A DNA stretch of 64,000 nt from Anticarsia gemmatalis (GCF_050436995.1 NC_134749.1:10000001-10064000), one strand, 5' to 3'. Counted from the first letter of the stretch, positions 26,856 through 39,500 are shown. Made by a program: numbers and translations. Notes: generated from the sequence alone by a model not told the origin.

Positions 26856-29740
26856 CCTGATTTATTTAGTGAACCACCTTGTAAAAATAAAAATAGAAGC
26901 CAATTAGTACCAAATTCGTTCTCGTCTCGGAAACAATTCTCTTATTACCTGAAGCTCAACAATTAAAAAGTTAAATTAAGTGTTGCGAAATTCAAAAAAT
27001 TTAGGGTTTCACCGGAGGAGAAAAATATTTCGTAACAATACGTGATGTTTCGTGTCGAGTACTTTACCGTTACGACCGCGGCGGAGGGTTAAGTGCGGAA
27101 AAAGTTACGCTTCGCCACAACGCTAATTGGATTGTATTGCAGAAGGGAAACCAGGTTAAAAGTACGTGGAAGCATACATTTAGTTAATTTAAACGACATT
27201 GTTTTATTTATTTTGGCAACTTGAAAAAATATTGGTGGTTTATGCTGGGACAGTAACAATTAGGAAGTCGGAAAACCCAAAAAATTATAGGAATACTTAT
27301 TTCTCTTTGTTAAATCGTTAGATCACTAATACAATTCTGGATCGATATAGTGTCCAGATATCTATGAGATCAGTATATAATTGCAACAGACTGCAGACAA
27401 GGTATGTATATTAAACCTGAAAACAAGCAAATACCCTCTTTAACTTTCTTTAATTACAACTTTTTCATTTTATTGCTGTTTATACGTAGGTACCTTGTAT
27501 CAACCACCCACTGTTGAAAGTAAAGTACCTATATTGGATTACCTCTACAACAATGTTAACAAAGTCGTAAAAAAACCCGTAAATTTTCCCTCCATAGTGT
27601 TTCTGTCAGTTAGCCAGAAAGCACTACGGAGAGCAGTAAAATTTTTAAATTACTCTAATGGAATATTTTACAACCTATTACTAAAAGGACATGGCGGATT
27701 TCCATTAGGCTTAAAACGAATGTGCCTTTGCCTAAACTCGGCTACTCGATTTTCAATCTCTTTGGTGGGAGATTTATTTTTTATTTTTGTGCTTTTGTGC
27801 ATCTGTTCGGTTCGGGTTTTCGCTGGAATTTTTGTCGCTATCGTGTTTTGGACAGATTGTTTGACATCCAAATGCATTCGAACTTTTTTTCGCTGTCGGA
27901 CCTTGCGGACAGTAAAATTCCTCGTTTTTTCATAGATCATAATAGTACCAACCTTGCCTAGTGTGATAATAGGTTGAGTGTTTTGGTAATACGGACTAAT
28001 AAGCTGTTCACTAATCAGTGGCATCTAAAACAAAATTAATTACATTATTTTCATGACTATTGAAAAATCAAGAAAGTATGTTAAGGAAGGAACAAAGCCG
28101 TGAGTAGGCACTAGTTTAAAATACTAAAATAAGTATTCATAACCGTACGACAGTTATTTACTTAAGTGCCGTCGCTTCAGCGCCAAAAGTTCCCTGGAAG
28201 ACCCATTACCGATATTAAAATGCAATGTTATTTCTAACATATACGTGCACTCGTAAAGCGAGTGGAGTGATCCTTTCATAAAATATTAGCTTTGTGCGAA
28301 GTAATCTCGCTAATGGCGGCGTGTTGGGTAGCGGAGAGGCTAATTACTGAAATAGAACCTTCTTTACTGTATGTGGTTACTATGTGAGAGGTGCTACAGA
28401 TTTTTATGTGCCTACATGATTTGGTAATTAATGTAGAAACTCTTTGAGGTGTATGTATGTACAGAGTTAATTATAAAAAGTAGATAAATGTATGATATAT
28501 GTGATAAAATAATTAACACCTATTTTAGGCAAGTGTATTTTTCAAAACCCGGCAATAATTCAATGGAAAGCTAAACATTTAGTGGCGTCAGTATGTTTTA
28601 GTACTGTTGATGCCTATAACATAAGCAATTTACTGATCGTTTTTATTTATTGTTGTATTCGCTTTACTAACCTAAATAACTTTGAATAATCAAAGCTTAT
28701 ATTTAGGTACCTAAATGGGTTCGCAAGTCATTGTAGAATCCATCTGTTACATTTCTAAAGCGAAATTACGATGTCCGCAACAAAAACATGCCGGCGGCCA
28801 TTTGAGATGAGTCCCGCTTTCCCGCTTAAATATGAAACGAAATTCTTTTATCTGTCAAAAGCAAAATCAAACTGAAAATAATAAAAGTTGCTGCGCTCAT
28901 TAATCTTCTCGGGATAAAACGGTGGGCAACTTTTAAACAGGCCCGGCGTAATTATATACAAAAGTTCTTACACCCTAAAGTTCAGTAAAACAAGTTTGGG
29001 CCAGTGTAAGCCAACTTTGGGAGGAATGAGTCGGCGAAACCGTGCAAACTTGAACAACTTAGGTATGTAGTTTGAAAATTGCCTAAATTTAATTATTGTG
29101 TACAAAAGGAGCGCATTTGCCGCAAAGTAGACTCAAATTAAATTTGTTAAGTCTTGTTTTTTGGAGTTTTGTAGACTTTGTATTCGTTTTGTTGTTTTAA
29201 CATTGGACTGACCCTTTTGTTACTTACCTATTTAATTCACCGATATATTTACAATAAAAACAAAATATGTACCTAGATAAGTAAGTATAAGAAGAGTTTC
29301 TTAAAAAAATATCGCATGAATTTAACTTTGACGACAATTACATTCCACAGCCGCGGATCTATACACAAGTGCCTAAATTCGAAAGACCAACCTTCAAGAC
29401 CAACATTTCAAGCCGGTATCTATCCATTCATTAATTTCACCACTGCCTCCCCGGTACACGCATTGGAGTGTTTTGTACACACACTCATCGGGATCGCTTG
29501 CACGTGTTGTCTTTACTCACAGAGATGTGCGTAATACTCTTAATGGAGGGTCATGACCCCATTACAGGTAATTTACGGCACAACCTTTTCTTTAACAGTA
29601 GGTAAACAAAATTCACACGCTGCTTATTAACATCAGTCGATTTAAGTATTTCAAACATGAGTTAGGCTTTACACCGAACTTAATTTTGTAGATACATATA
29701 TTTTACCCGAATCTCGCTATTTATATTATTTACGCTTGTA

Positions 29741-29925
29741 GTCTTTTCGCATAATAGTATGTATGAACTTGTAATAAAATCTTTTCTCTACCAAAAAAGC
29801 TCGATATTTGGGTACCTCACGAGGTCACTAAAGGAAACCTAATGACCCGTGTACTCATTTGTGATTCTCGAAGCCAAAGAGATTTTATTACAAGTTCATA
29901 CATACCTGCTATAATGCGAAAAGAC
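29741..29925. repeat. Long-TIR MITE, GAACTTGTAATAAAATC family, copy 2
   Basis: The ends GTCTTTTCGCATAATAG and CTATAATGCGAAAAGAC, then TATGTATGAACTTGTAATAA and its complement, give arms of roughly 42 bp. The interior is nearly the same as in 20690-20870. Confidence 0.85.
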
Positions 29926-30466
29926 TTTTACCTCGACCTAATACTTTTGAAACTGTTAAATGGTTAAGCAAATGTAATTTAAAGAAGAAATTAATTAATG
30001 TATTGTGTATTAAATTGAAATCCGGTATTCTATAAATCTTGGTTTTTACAGTTTCTAGTTCGGGCTCAGGGTATGATCTACGCGGGAAGAAAATAATGCC
30101 ATTTGCAATTAGGTATAATTATTGCGTAAGACATTGATTTATAAAAATAATAAAATTTGCTCTAAAAATACTGACTGTAGTGCATAATTACACGTAAGTA
30201 TGTACTTGTGAAATGTCCACTCTTTCCAGGGTTCGGCTTCATCCATATAAAGACATATATAGGTAATAATATCAAAACACATTTTCAATATGAAAAAAAA
30301 TAATTTATTATCAGATTAAAGTATAAAAAATTATTACTCATTACTTTTAAAATGAGAATTAAAAAAATAACTATACATATCACCCTCATGACAAACAGAC
30401 AAGGTACTTTAGGTGCGGATATAGCTTCAGGTATGTAGTAGATACATAGATAGGTACAGATAGTTA

Positions 30467-30714
30467 TATAAGACTTACTGGACACATATTCGGGTTGGTA
30501 AGTTCGGTTCGGCAGTATTTATCAAACAAGAAAACCGACTTGACGCCATTACTGCGCTTTTTCGACTTGTACCGATCGGATAGTTCCTTCGGGTCCGATC
30601 GTCACAATTCGGTTTAAACATCCAGACGCGGCGATGTCCAACGGCATTTTTCCCGCTTATGCCGCCCGGCTAGGCCAATTATTGCCGAACCGAATATGTG
30701 CAGCAAGTCTTATA
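30467..30714. repeat. MITE with TATAAGACTTGCTG terminal inverted repeats
   Basis: TATAAGACTTACTGGACACA, then TATTCGG, at the left pairs with CCGAATATGTGCAGCAAGTC, then TTATA, at the right. The arms are about 30 bp with a few mismatches. The interior (about 190 bp) is GC-richer than its surroundings. Confidence 0.75.
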
Positions 30715-31518
30715 TTGTATGTAGGCGTCTCACACACTGAATTCAACTTTGCTATATCCAATATGATTTTGTATAGAAATGAACCCGAAGCACATTGCAG
30801 TTGACAGTTTCACTCAATTAAAAATACACTCTTAAGTTTAAGCATAGAATTTAAATTCGAATGAGTAGTTTCAACTCTCAATGTACTTCGGGCGACATAA
30901 AAAGGAATACAACGTTATACGTTAAAAGTTACACTTATAATTATTCCTTGTTTTTCAAATACTGGTACGAATATCCAAACTAGTGATTAAATGTTCTTGT
31001 GTGTGGCTGCCACGAGAATGCGAAACGCGGAATTCCAAATACCTTTTACCTTATTGCTAAGTAACGTTTAAAGCAGATATTAAAAAGGCTACATTATATG
31101 AAGGTATAAGAAGTTCCGCGTCTAACAGTCTCGTTCCATACATTCATAAAGTCGATGAGTATTATAGTTGTGAAGCATTTTACAATTAGTTCATAATTAG
31201 TCTTTATTATTTGTTCAGTTTAACTAAGTCTTAGCCGTCAGAACAGCTAGTACGGCATATTATTAAGTTGTTTATTACACTTACGAATCTTCCTTGAAAG
31301 CTACCAATGATTCACAGTGATCAATGCAAACTATAAAATTATATCGCGCATCAACAAAATATATTACAAAATATCTTGACAGCTCTTGAGCTCGTGTGTA
31401 TAAATAAATTTATAAAATTTAATTGACTATCACAATACGCAGGCTTTTTAAAAACCTCAACCGATCGACTAACATTCCAATAATAATTCACGTTATATCA
31501 CAATCAAAATATATACTC

Positions 31519-31660
31519 GACGCGGGCAAAGTCCACTATTCGTGCAATGCGTTGGCTGGGCAATATCCAAATTGTTGATTAAGTAATTAATAATATGATA
31601 ACAATGTTGACATCGGCCGCGGCGCGCCCACATTACGTGTTCAGTGGACTTTGTCCGTCA
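31519..31660. repeat. Putative MITE with GGACAAAGTCCACT-type ends
   Basis: GACGCGGGCAAAGTCCACT and AGTGGACTTTGTCCGTC are imperfect inverted ends around a GC-richer interior with CGGCCGCGGCGCGCC. One copy is seen. Confidence 0.45.
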
Positions 31661-31994
31661 CAATTTATAAAATACAAATTAGATGCTGGACTGTGGCACT
31701 TTCGTAAGATGCCAGTCAGAGACCCGCAGTGCGAAAGTATTGGGCTAATATAAATAAGACATTATAAAATAAATAAACATCACAGATCCCCGCGCTACTA
31801 TCAACTCTGATTTAAGAATTTCATTGTTTCATATTTGAAATTGATTTTGTGATCTGTATTCGCCGACATATACGTTATTATGTCAATATTATACAAGTAA
31901 ATACAAGTTTGTATACTCGTAAAGTATATTAACGTATGAAAGAGTTCATAATACTTATATATGCAAAGACATTTAAGCGGAAATGTTGGCTCTA

Positions 31995-32215
31995 GTACAT
32001 TTATTCTTTAAGGGCAACATTTGCTACATGCAGCTATAAAAATGTAAGTTGTAGCAAGTATGTGCTGCATAGTAACGTAGTAACATTTACACGTGTTTGT
32101 CGCTCACGTGTAGTTTTCAAAGGAATTTATACACGTGTCAAACATCCCACTTTCGATTAATGACGTCACGATTTGTTGCAACATATACGTGTAAATGTAG
32201 GACAATGTTGCACAT
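31995..32215. repeat. Cluster of inverted words, possible MITE
   Basis: GGGCAACATTTGCTACATGC near the left and GTAGGACAATGTTGCAC near the right, with inner ACATTTACACGTGT versus ATACGTGTAAATGT, form nested inverted repeats with several ACACGTG words. The boundaries are uncertain. Confidence 0.4.
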
Positions 32216-32414
32216 TATTATAAAGTTGAATACTTGATAATTTCTATAGTTTATATATTGAAGATTTCAGCGCATCTACGGCCACTACGTTTAATACTAA
32301 TATGATAAACGTTAGACGTTAAATACATGTATTGTGCCATAAATTGTATGTACTGATATGTGTGTACGTTTGCTACCAGATACTTCATAGATTATGATGT
32401 AACCTTCACTTACG

Positions 32415-32529
32415 CCCGGTTTTTGAGTACATTTAGCGGTAATTTATCTATTCAAAAGCGTTTTTTATATGAGTTTCAACGCTATTGATTAGATAAACTA
32501 ACGCTAAATGTACCTCAGAAACCGAGGGT
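32415..32529. repeat. Palindromic MITE, CCGGTTTCTGAG family, copy 2
   Basis: The ends CCCGGTTTTTGAGTACATTT and ACCTCAGAAACCGAGGG form long arms (about 45 bp) that pair almost over the whole element. Inside are AGCGGTAATTTATCTATTCA and the counterpart TAGATAAACTAACGCT. Same family as 9727-9840. Confidence 0.8.
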
Positions 32530-32948
32530 TACACGATAACATCATAGTATTAGCAAAACGTTTAGTATAGTAACCCAGCAATTTTCATTGGCTGAAACTT
32601 AAATTTATTGCTATAGTCCGACAAACTTAGAGCCTTAGTATGCATTTTATTATATTATCATTGAGAATTTTTGTAAATCAGCTGTTTGATACAGGTCACC
32701 GTCAGCTGCATAAGAATGCAGTGCAATATTTGTATACAAGGCCCTCTACAAATTTCTTGGATTATACTACAGAAGAATTCATTCTCTTACTACATCTAGA
32801 AAATAATTTGAATGAAAACTGTAGGTAAACGTTTACTAATACTTTAATGACCCGAGAATTACATTTAACTGTATGACTTGTGCACTTAATCTTAAATGTC
32901 TGCGAATTAGTTCATATAATGTATGGGTATATTTCCAATTGTCCCGTC

Positions 32949-33028
32949 TAACACTGTCACCCTGGGGTGACAACTGGGAATTTTCTTCCTACTTTTATTC
33001 CCAGTTGTCACCCCGGGGGACAGTGTTA
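32949..33028. repeat. Hairpin repeat directly next to the MITE
   Basis: Arms of about 31 bp, 32949-32980 and 32998-33028 (TAACACTGTCACC... and ...GGGGACAGTGTTA), are nearly perfect inverted copies with a 17-base loop. The element abuts the MITE at 33031 with no intervening unique sequence. Confidence 0.85.
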
Positions 33029-33030
33029 GC

Positions 33031-33280
33031 GCGCGTTCCCACTATGTCGTAACGATAAATTTATCGTTTCCATTATAACGATTGTTTGTCGTCAAAGAAT
33101 TTTATCGTTTAGTGACTGTCGTATCTAGCCGTCCCCACTGTCAAGATAATCTGTCGTCACTGCAAAAAAAGTCGTAAGCGACAGTAAGTCGTGTCGTTCT
33201 ATATGTGAACACCATTTGAACATATAAGCCACGACACTTAAAACTACACGATTATCTGTCACGACATAGTGGGAACGCGC
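33031..33280. repeat. MITE with 20-bp perfect TIRs just past the FNIP 3' end
   Basis: GCGCGTTCCCACTATGTCGT at 33031-33050 is the exact reverse complement of 33261-33280. The interior is about 210 bp with smaller palindromes (for example CGATAAATTTATCG) and repeated CTGTCG/GTCGT words. One copy is in the window. Confidence 0.9.
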
Positions 33281-33307
33281 CCAGAGAGGACATCTGGGAA
33301 TATACCG

Positions 33308-33313
33308 TTTATT
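33308..33313 (-). terminator. Candidate FNIP poly(A) signal AATAAA
   Basis: On the minus strand a canonical AATAAA occurs about 20 bases after the FNIP stop codon and before the MITE at 33031-33280. If used, the 3' UTR would be only some 40-50 nt. Further AATAAA hexamers lie beyond the inserted elements, so the cleavage site is not certain. Confidence 0.4.
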
Positions 33314-33332
33314 CAGCCAGAAAATATTACTG

Positions 33333-33539
33333 TTATCCATAGCTCAGTCCATATCTGGTAGCAACTTGTGGTGTGTGTGTTGTAGCGACGGCGAGCAACA
33401 AAGGAACGTCGTTGACATCAATGTTCAATGATTTGGTAAGTGTCGCTATGTCGCAGAAATCCGTTGACATGAGCATATCGGCTAATGTCTTGGACAGCAC
33501 GCAGAACTCACGCAGTTTGCTTTCCAAGAACGATATGCA
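33333..33539 (-). CDS. FNIP: FNIP coding exon 13 (stop codon)
   Basis: This exon encodes residues 1012-1079 and TAA at 33335-33333. The acceptor is TTTTCTCTTTCCAG. It encodes CISFLESKLREFCVLSKTLA and then DVPLLLAVATTHTPQVA, matching the vertebrate [21 protein letters not shown] and SSDLPLLAAVASTHSPYVA C terminus. The coding end lies 53 bases from a MITE. Confidence 0.95.
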   Translation of the reverse strand, partial: CISFLESKLREFCVLSKTLADMLMSTDFCDIATLTKSLNIDVNDVPLLLAVATTHTPQVATRYGLSYG

Positions 33540-36500
33540 CTGGAAAGAGAAAATGAATAATTTAGGAATAAAGATCTTTTGGGCTTATGAGTTTAATAGG
33601 TAGGTGAAGTTAAGTAACTTTAAGTTAAAAAAAACTTTAATAGCGTAAAATAATATCTTGGCATAATTCTATGATAGAATTAGAAATAACTAGATGTCTA
33701 GACCCTAAACTTTATCATTATCTCCACCGAATCCAACGTTACCTAAATTCAGTACAGCATGTTTTGATTTTAAAACCATGCAGTAAATTTGACAGACTTT
33801 TTACAACTGCCCGCCTGCCTGAGGTCAAACCTCCTTAGCGACCCTTAACATGCTATGACAAACGCCTTACGTTGGTTTGAAAGTTTGAAACTAGTAAGCA
33901 AAGCTTAAAATTTTAAATATTAATGACGCGTCTTTAATGGCGATCAAAGACGCATATTACCCTTGGTGGGTGTATATATTATCAGAACAAATATTTTCAT
34001 TCAATGCGAATTTCCTGTGCGTCTAACGTCACAGAAAAATGTAAATTGGACATTCGACTACTGCGTCTCAAAAGTTTATATTTATAATAAAGAATGCATC
34101 ACGATATTATTAGATCACGCACTTTGCACTTCGAAGTTATTTATGACGTGAATTTAATTCCATTTCCCTTTCTCATAAATTATAATTAACACGTATACGT
34201 TTTGATTTAAAGACAACTACCGCACTAAGAATTGCTCTTGTGTCGCGGGGACTTTTACAAACATACAAACAACGGGCACAAAGTACAACCAGACCCGAAA
34301 CAATTATTTGTGGATCGTACAAATAATTGTTCCGTGTGAGAATCGAACCCACGACCTCCCGACGCAATGGTAGCGGCGTGGCCACCTAAACCACGAGCAA
34401 TCAAATGCTACTAATGCCAAGTTTTAGCTATATGTTTGTTAACGGATTATCACCGTTTAAACTACTTCTAAGTACTTACCCTCTTATTCATAAACACACT
34501 ATAAACCTATCTTAGTAAAAAAGCTACTTTAATATGTTTTCTCTTTTTCATTTCGCTAAGGAGTGAAAGAAACAAAACATTTCATAAGCCTTTCATAACT
34601 TCATACCTATTATATTTTTATGAATAAGAGGGTAAGTATGTAAATTGTATTGCATATTTACCTGTTGAGCGGGCACCCTCGCTTTCCACATAGCAGGTAA
34701 GGTATCCAACATGGCGCCCACTAGTGATGACATTCCGCCGGAGCCACATTCTCTGCCTATCACTCGCACTTGCCTGTAGAATTGTAGAGGAAATATTTAT
34801 TATTAAACTTACACATTAAAAGTCTAATAGATTAACCAAAAGTAAAGAAATAATTATTTTAAAATAAATTTACTAACTTACAATTATTGTGTCGTATAAC
34901 TTCATAGTATGATATTAATGAACAAAGTACAATCAGAACGGATACAATTTATCAGCAGGTCACATACGTTTTGTATGAGATCGGATGTCTGTCAACATTG
35001 GTATCTAGCAACTTTCTCTATGGAAGTTTGTATGTATTGTTATTGACTCTTTCATCTTACTATAATGAATTTTGAAGATATTTAGCATGCAGGTAGAGTA
35101 AACTATAGTCCGAAAACTTAATAGAGAGCCTTGACATACAGTATTTATCTAGATTATATTGATATGCGCAGTTCCAAAACAAAGTATCTGTATTAGATAG
35201 GTATTCGATAGCATAGGACTGCGGGTCAATAATACTCTAAACCTAAAATTTTGTATACCTCTGCCGGCCATGAATTTTGCATGCAAGACTCTTCTTCGAA
35301 GTAGTCAGGCTATATCTATGCGCAATTTTGTTTATTATAATATTTATTCTAATGATGAGCTTCACACAAAATAAATTGCGAACATAGGCTTATATAAGTA
35401 ATTCTCTTGAATGGAACTACGTACAAAAACAAAATGAACATAAAAATTTACCATGTATTGATGTCTCCTATAATGGCTATGGCTTGTATCGGCGTGTCGA
35501 GCGTCTTGTTCAGATACGTGGTAAGGTCTAAGTCGCGACGCAGCTCCGGCTCCCACGCGGTCGGCTTTGCGATTGTTCCTGTAAAAACATGTAGCCTAGT
35601 GTTAGTTATTGTGAATGATTTATTACAATACAATGTATGGCAAGCAAGGCCTGTTCTTTCGACCTATTTGACAGTGCCTTTAAGGTAAAGTACTAAATGG
35701 AGATACTGTAAATTTCAGGAAAGCTGGCTTGCACACAGTACATAAATCTTTTAATAAGTGAGACTGGTGGCACCCGCAGCTACTCAGCTAGTCAGCTCCA
35801 TTATAGTTAGAAATTGATTCGTCATGTGATGGTGCTAATTAAAAGAAGAAGAATAATCTATATAGGTTTAATAAAGTAATATTTACCTTGTAAAATTAAA
35901 TCAGGTACATAATGGTCCGTGACACCGCCGAGCAGCGACCCGTCGAACCCAGACCGCGCCTGAGCGTTCGCGCGCGCCGCACACAGCGCCGGCACCGGGA
36001 ACTCCAGCACTTGCTTCACGTCCACCACTCTAGCCTTCTCTTTCTCTCGCGTCACCTTCCGCACGTCCGGCCTCTTCGTCTCTGTCACACTCGCACCGTC
36101 ACACGACGTTTTATTAGTCTTCACAAAGTTCACTACGACCGTATTCTCTTTTCTTCTCCTCACAAACGTTTTAGGCGTCATCTCTCTGTGCGGGGATGTG
36201 GTGTCTTCCACTATAGTCTCCTTAGCGAACTGCGGCTCCGACTGCCGTGGCATGTCGTTCATGTACTCCATTTCAGAAGCGTTAGTGGGCGTCTGCAGCA
36301 TGGACTCCATCATCTGACACTTGACGCACGTCTCGCACCTGTCCTCCTGTATCGGCGGAACGATCGTCGGGTCAAACTGGAAGTTGTCCAACTTCAAATT
36401 CCCCGGTTTACCGATATAGTGCCTATCTAGTATCTCTAAGTTTTTGCTCTTCATATAATTAGTGACTATCTGGGGGTACTTATCGAACTCGAACTTAAAA

Positions 36501-39500
36501 CCGGAATGTTTGATTGGTTTGGAATGTTGAAGCGTTTGCCCGCAGCACTTTGACGGACTGTTGGCCCTCTTGTCCTGTTCACAGCCTTCGTTTTTGCACG
36601 GTTCGGACGTTTTCTCTGGTATCTCAAGAATAACGGGCTCGTTGTGGACCTTAGAAGACTTCTTCACGCACTTGCCACCGACTGATTTGTTTTTCAGTCC
36701 CACTAACTTATCATTATCGCCTAACACGAACACTACTTTCTGCTCTGTTTCCGGCTCGTTCTCGGAGAGCGATGAACTTGGACTAGAATCCGAGGAGGGT
36801 TGCAGCGGCAGCATCACCGTGGGGTTCCTCTTGAGCTGACTGGTGACCGGCACGTCGCTCGTGGAGCTGCGCTCCTCCACGGGGAACTCCGAGCTATTAG
36901 AGAGCTTTTGACCTAAGTTGGCGAGCGTGGACGAGCGCTTGATGCTGACCTCGCTCGCCGCTAACGTACTCACACTACTATCACTGTTCTGAGTATTCAC
37001 TGACGGCACTGTTAAACTTTCCGATTCGCACTGTCCCAACTTGTTCACGTGTGTCGCGGTCCTCCGGAGGCCGGCACACTCGGGCGGAGCACTGGGCGTA
37101 ACACTCACTACTTTATTTTCTTTCACCATACACTCTTGGAACTGAAAGTCATTACGTTTGACGTCACCGCACCGCACGAAGTAGGTTAACACCATGAGTA
37201 GCCTGTTGACAAACTGTGTGTTGGAGGTGCCGCTGATGATAGTACGAGCGGCGCGTGGCGGGAACCCAATACTTCCGCAAAGGTCGCTGAGCTGCGCCCA
37301 CAGCGCGTTGTAAGGCTTCCTCGTGTCCACTGCATCGTCCTGCCTCGTCTGGTGGTCGACGGTGTCGTAGGGACTCACGGTGGCCACCCACCCGAGATGG
37401 TAAGTCAACACATGCGTCAACAGCGTACTGATGAAACTGTAACGAAAAGTGAAATGTGGTTATAATGTTGTCACGTGATCCGCCGGGTCACGAACGAAGC
37501 TGATCGCTATTCGTTGCACGCACGGGTCATTAACATGTTGCGATTTAAATAAATAAATATATGTGTGGTGTGGCTAAGTGGTCGGAGTGCCGCGTTGTCT
37601 AGGTCTAGCCGGTTAGAACTAGGTGTCGTCAAATACAATCAGGCCGTAAATAATTACGCTATAAATAAAAACACATTGTACAATGTGAATAACTGTGCAT
37701 TAATTTAATTAAATTCGACCTTCCATTGTGATTTTCATATCCATTTAAGTATGACGAATTATACACAACTACGTTAGGTTACGAACATATATTATATCTG
37801 CGCTTTGATTTAATTAGACAGGTACGTGTTCATAGTAAATAAATTGGTAACAGTCATAATTTCTGCCTTTTCGTCGCTTATAACCCGACTCTATCAAAAA
37901 TATCAGTCCACATTATAAGTCACTCATAATTACATCGAATAGTATATTAATTTATTCCGCCAAGTAGCTTTATGGTCTCTAGAGAAAACTATAATAAACT
38001 TCCTTATACAGATACATAAAGAATCTGTTAGCCAAAAATAGATTTCGATAATCTGATACTAGATTATGTCTGTCATATAAAACACTTCAAATTCTAAGAT
38101 ATCGTTTATTTTTGTTTTTATGCCCAATGAAGCTATGTCGTCTAAAAAAAAATACTTATCTATTTATCATGAATACTAAATACATATTTGCATTTCCTAA
38201 ACTGAGTCATTCACAACAAAATAAGTAACAGTACGTGCGAACTCAAACTTCGTCAATACATTTGCGCGACGCAAAGTCTTTCGCAGACCTATAGTTGCAC
38301 AACAATGTTGAGCAATTTGTACAGCGGACGTCAAACTATTAAAAAAACAACATCAGAAATCACGTGAGGCGACGGCATACGTAAACATTACATACGAAAA
38401 TATCTTTCTAAGCAGGTACTCTGCTTAGAGAGAAAAAAAGACAGCTTTGCCATTCACACATGTTTAATTAACGGTGAGAATTAGCGCTAAATTGTGTGCA
38501 TAGACTTTTTGCTGTTTTTTTGCTACAGTAATTAATTGCAAGTATTGGACGTGCTCCAGGCGACGATAAACTGAGCAATACGCGTGTCTGGAGACGAGAT
38601 TGATTATCGAACTTACATAATTGTCGCGTGGGACGCGACGCGGTCTGATATGAAATATGACTAATGTAACGACTGTATTCATTTAAAAAGTATTGATGTC
38701 ACCGAAATAACAACTTGTACGACTGTGACTCGCGTACTGTACTATCAGAAACAATTGTGAAAGTTAGAGAACCTACATATTTTTAGTGGCACTAACAGCT
38801 AAGTTTCGTAAGGTGTATGTCCCAAATATTCAATTGTACAGTTTTGTATCAAAAACACATAATAGCAATTAGCAATTTGAGTAAAGACGTGTCAATTTTA
38901 ACTGAGAAATCTTAAACATGTATGTTCATTGTGTTATACGATTTATTAGTCATTCGTTTGTTATGTAGTACATACCTACACCCGGCGATTTCCAGTCACG
39001 TGAAATTTCTAATCAACGCTGAAAATAAAATGTTCAGTTTAATTGCATTCCGGAATGCAAAATATCACGAATCGATGACGTCAAAACGCGGAGACAAACA
39101 GTATTTTGTTTAAAGAGTCGTCAGAAGACACAACTTTCCTCTTGTAGAGTAAACACAGCCGTTAACGTATTTGCAAAACATTATACAACAGGTTTAAAAT
39201 AAAGCTATTGTGCAAGGGTTTTCACGAAATCATGTGATAATGTTTATGGGTGAAGTTATCTGATGTGCAATAAATTCATCGCGGCGCTAAATACCCGCGC
39301 TATATTGAGTGTACGTACGGCGGCGGCTGTAAAATATATCTTTATCGCCCACACGAGTCACGTGAATTTTATAGGAAATAATAAAATATGAAGACGAAAA
39401 CTCACAAAGAATCCGTAGAAGGACGTTTGGGACATAACTTTATGGGACATTTGATGACAAGTGGTTTGTTACAATATAATTGGCGTTCGAACTAAACTTT

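Larger units (their letters stand above)
20871..29740. other. Non-coding stretch, no supportable gene
   Basis: AT-rich DNA with a TG microsatellite (23959-24027), a Helitron-2 copy (23400-23593), a LINE tail (23640-23860), a Helitron fragment (26180-26332) and a MITE (26696-26855). The open frames at 22147-22449 and 27495-28024 are T-rich/A-rich mirror frames without recognised similarity. A cluster of ATCGAT words lies at 24693-24748. Confidence 0.5.
29926..32940. other. Non-coding stretch with several small palindromic elements
   Basis: No supportable exon. It contains a TIR element at 30467-30714, inverted-repeat structures at 31519-31660 and about 31995-32215, and a palindromic MITE at 32415-32529, in AT-rich DNA. 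Confidence 0.5.

Noticed and set aside
34173..34385. 70-codon open frame, similar to one at 1430-1630
   Set aside because: Both are translations of the same SINE and explain their mutual similarity.
35912..36430. 172-codon open frame on the plus strand
   Set aside because: It is antisense to the large FNIP exon 10; its Arg/His/Leu-rich product is a shadow of the GC-richer coding sequence.
36561..36839. 92-codon open frame on the plus strand
   Set aside because: Also antisense within FNIP exon 10, with no independent support.
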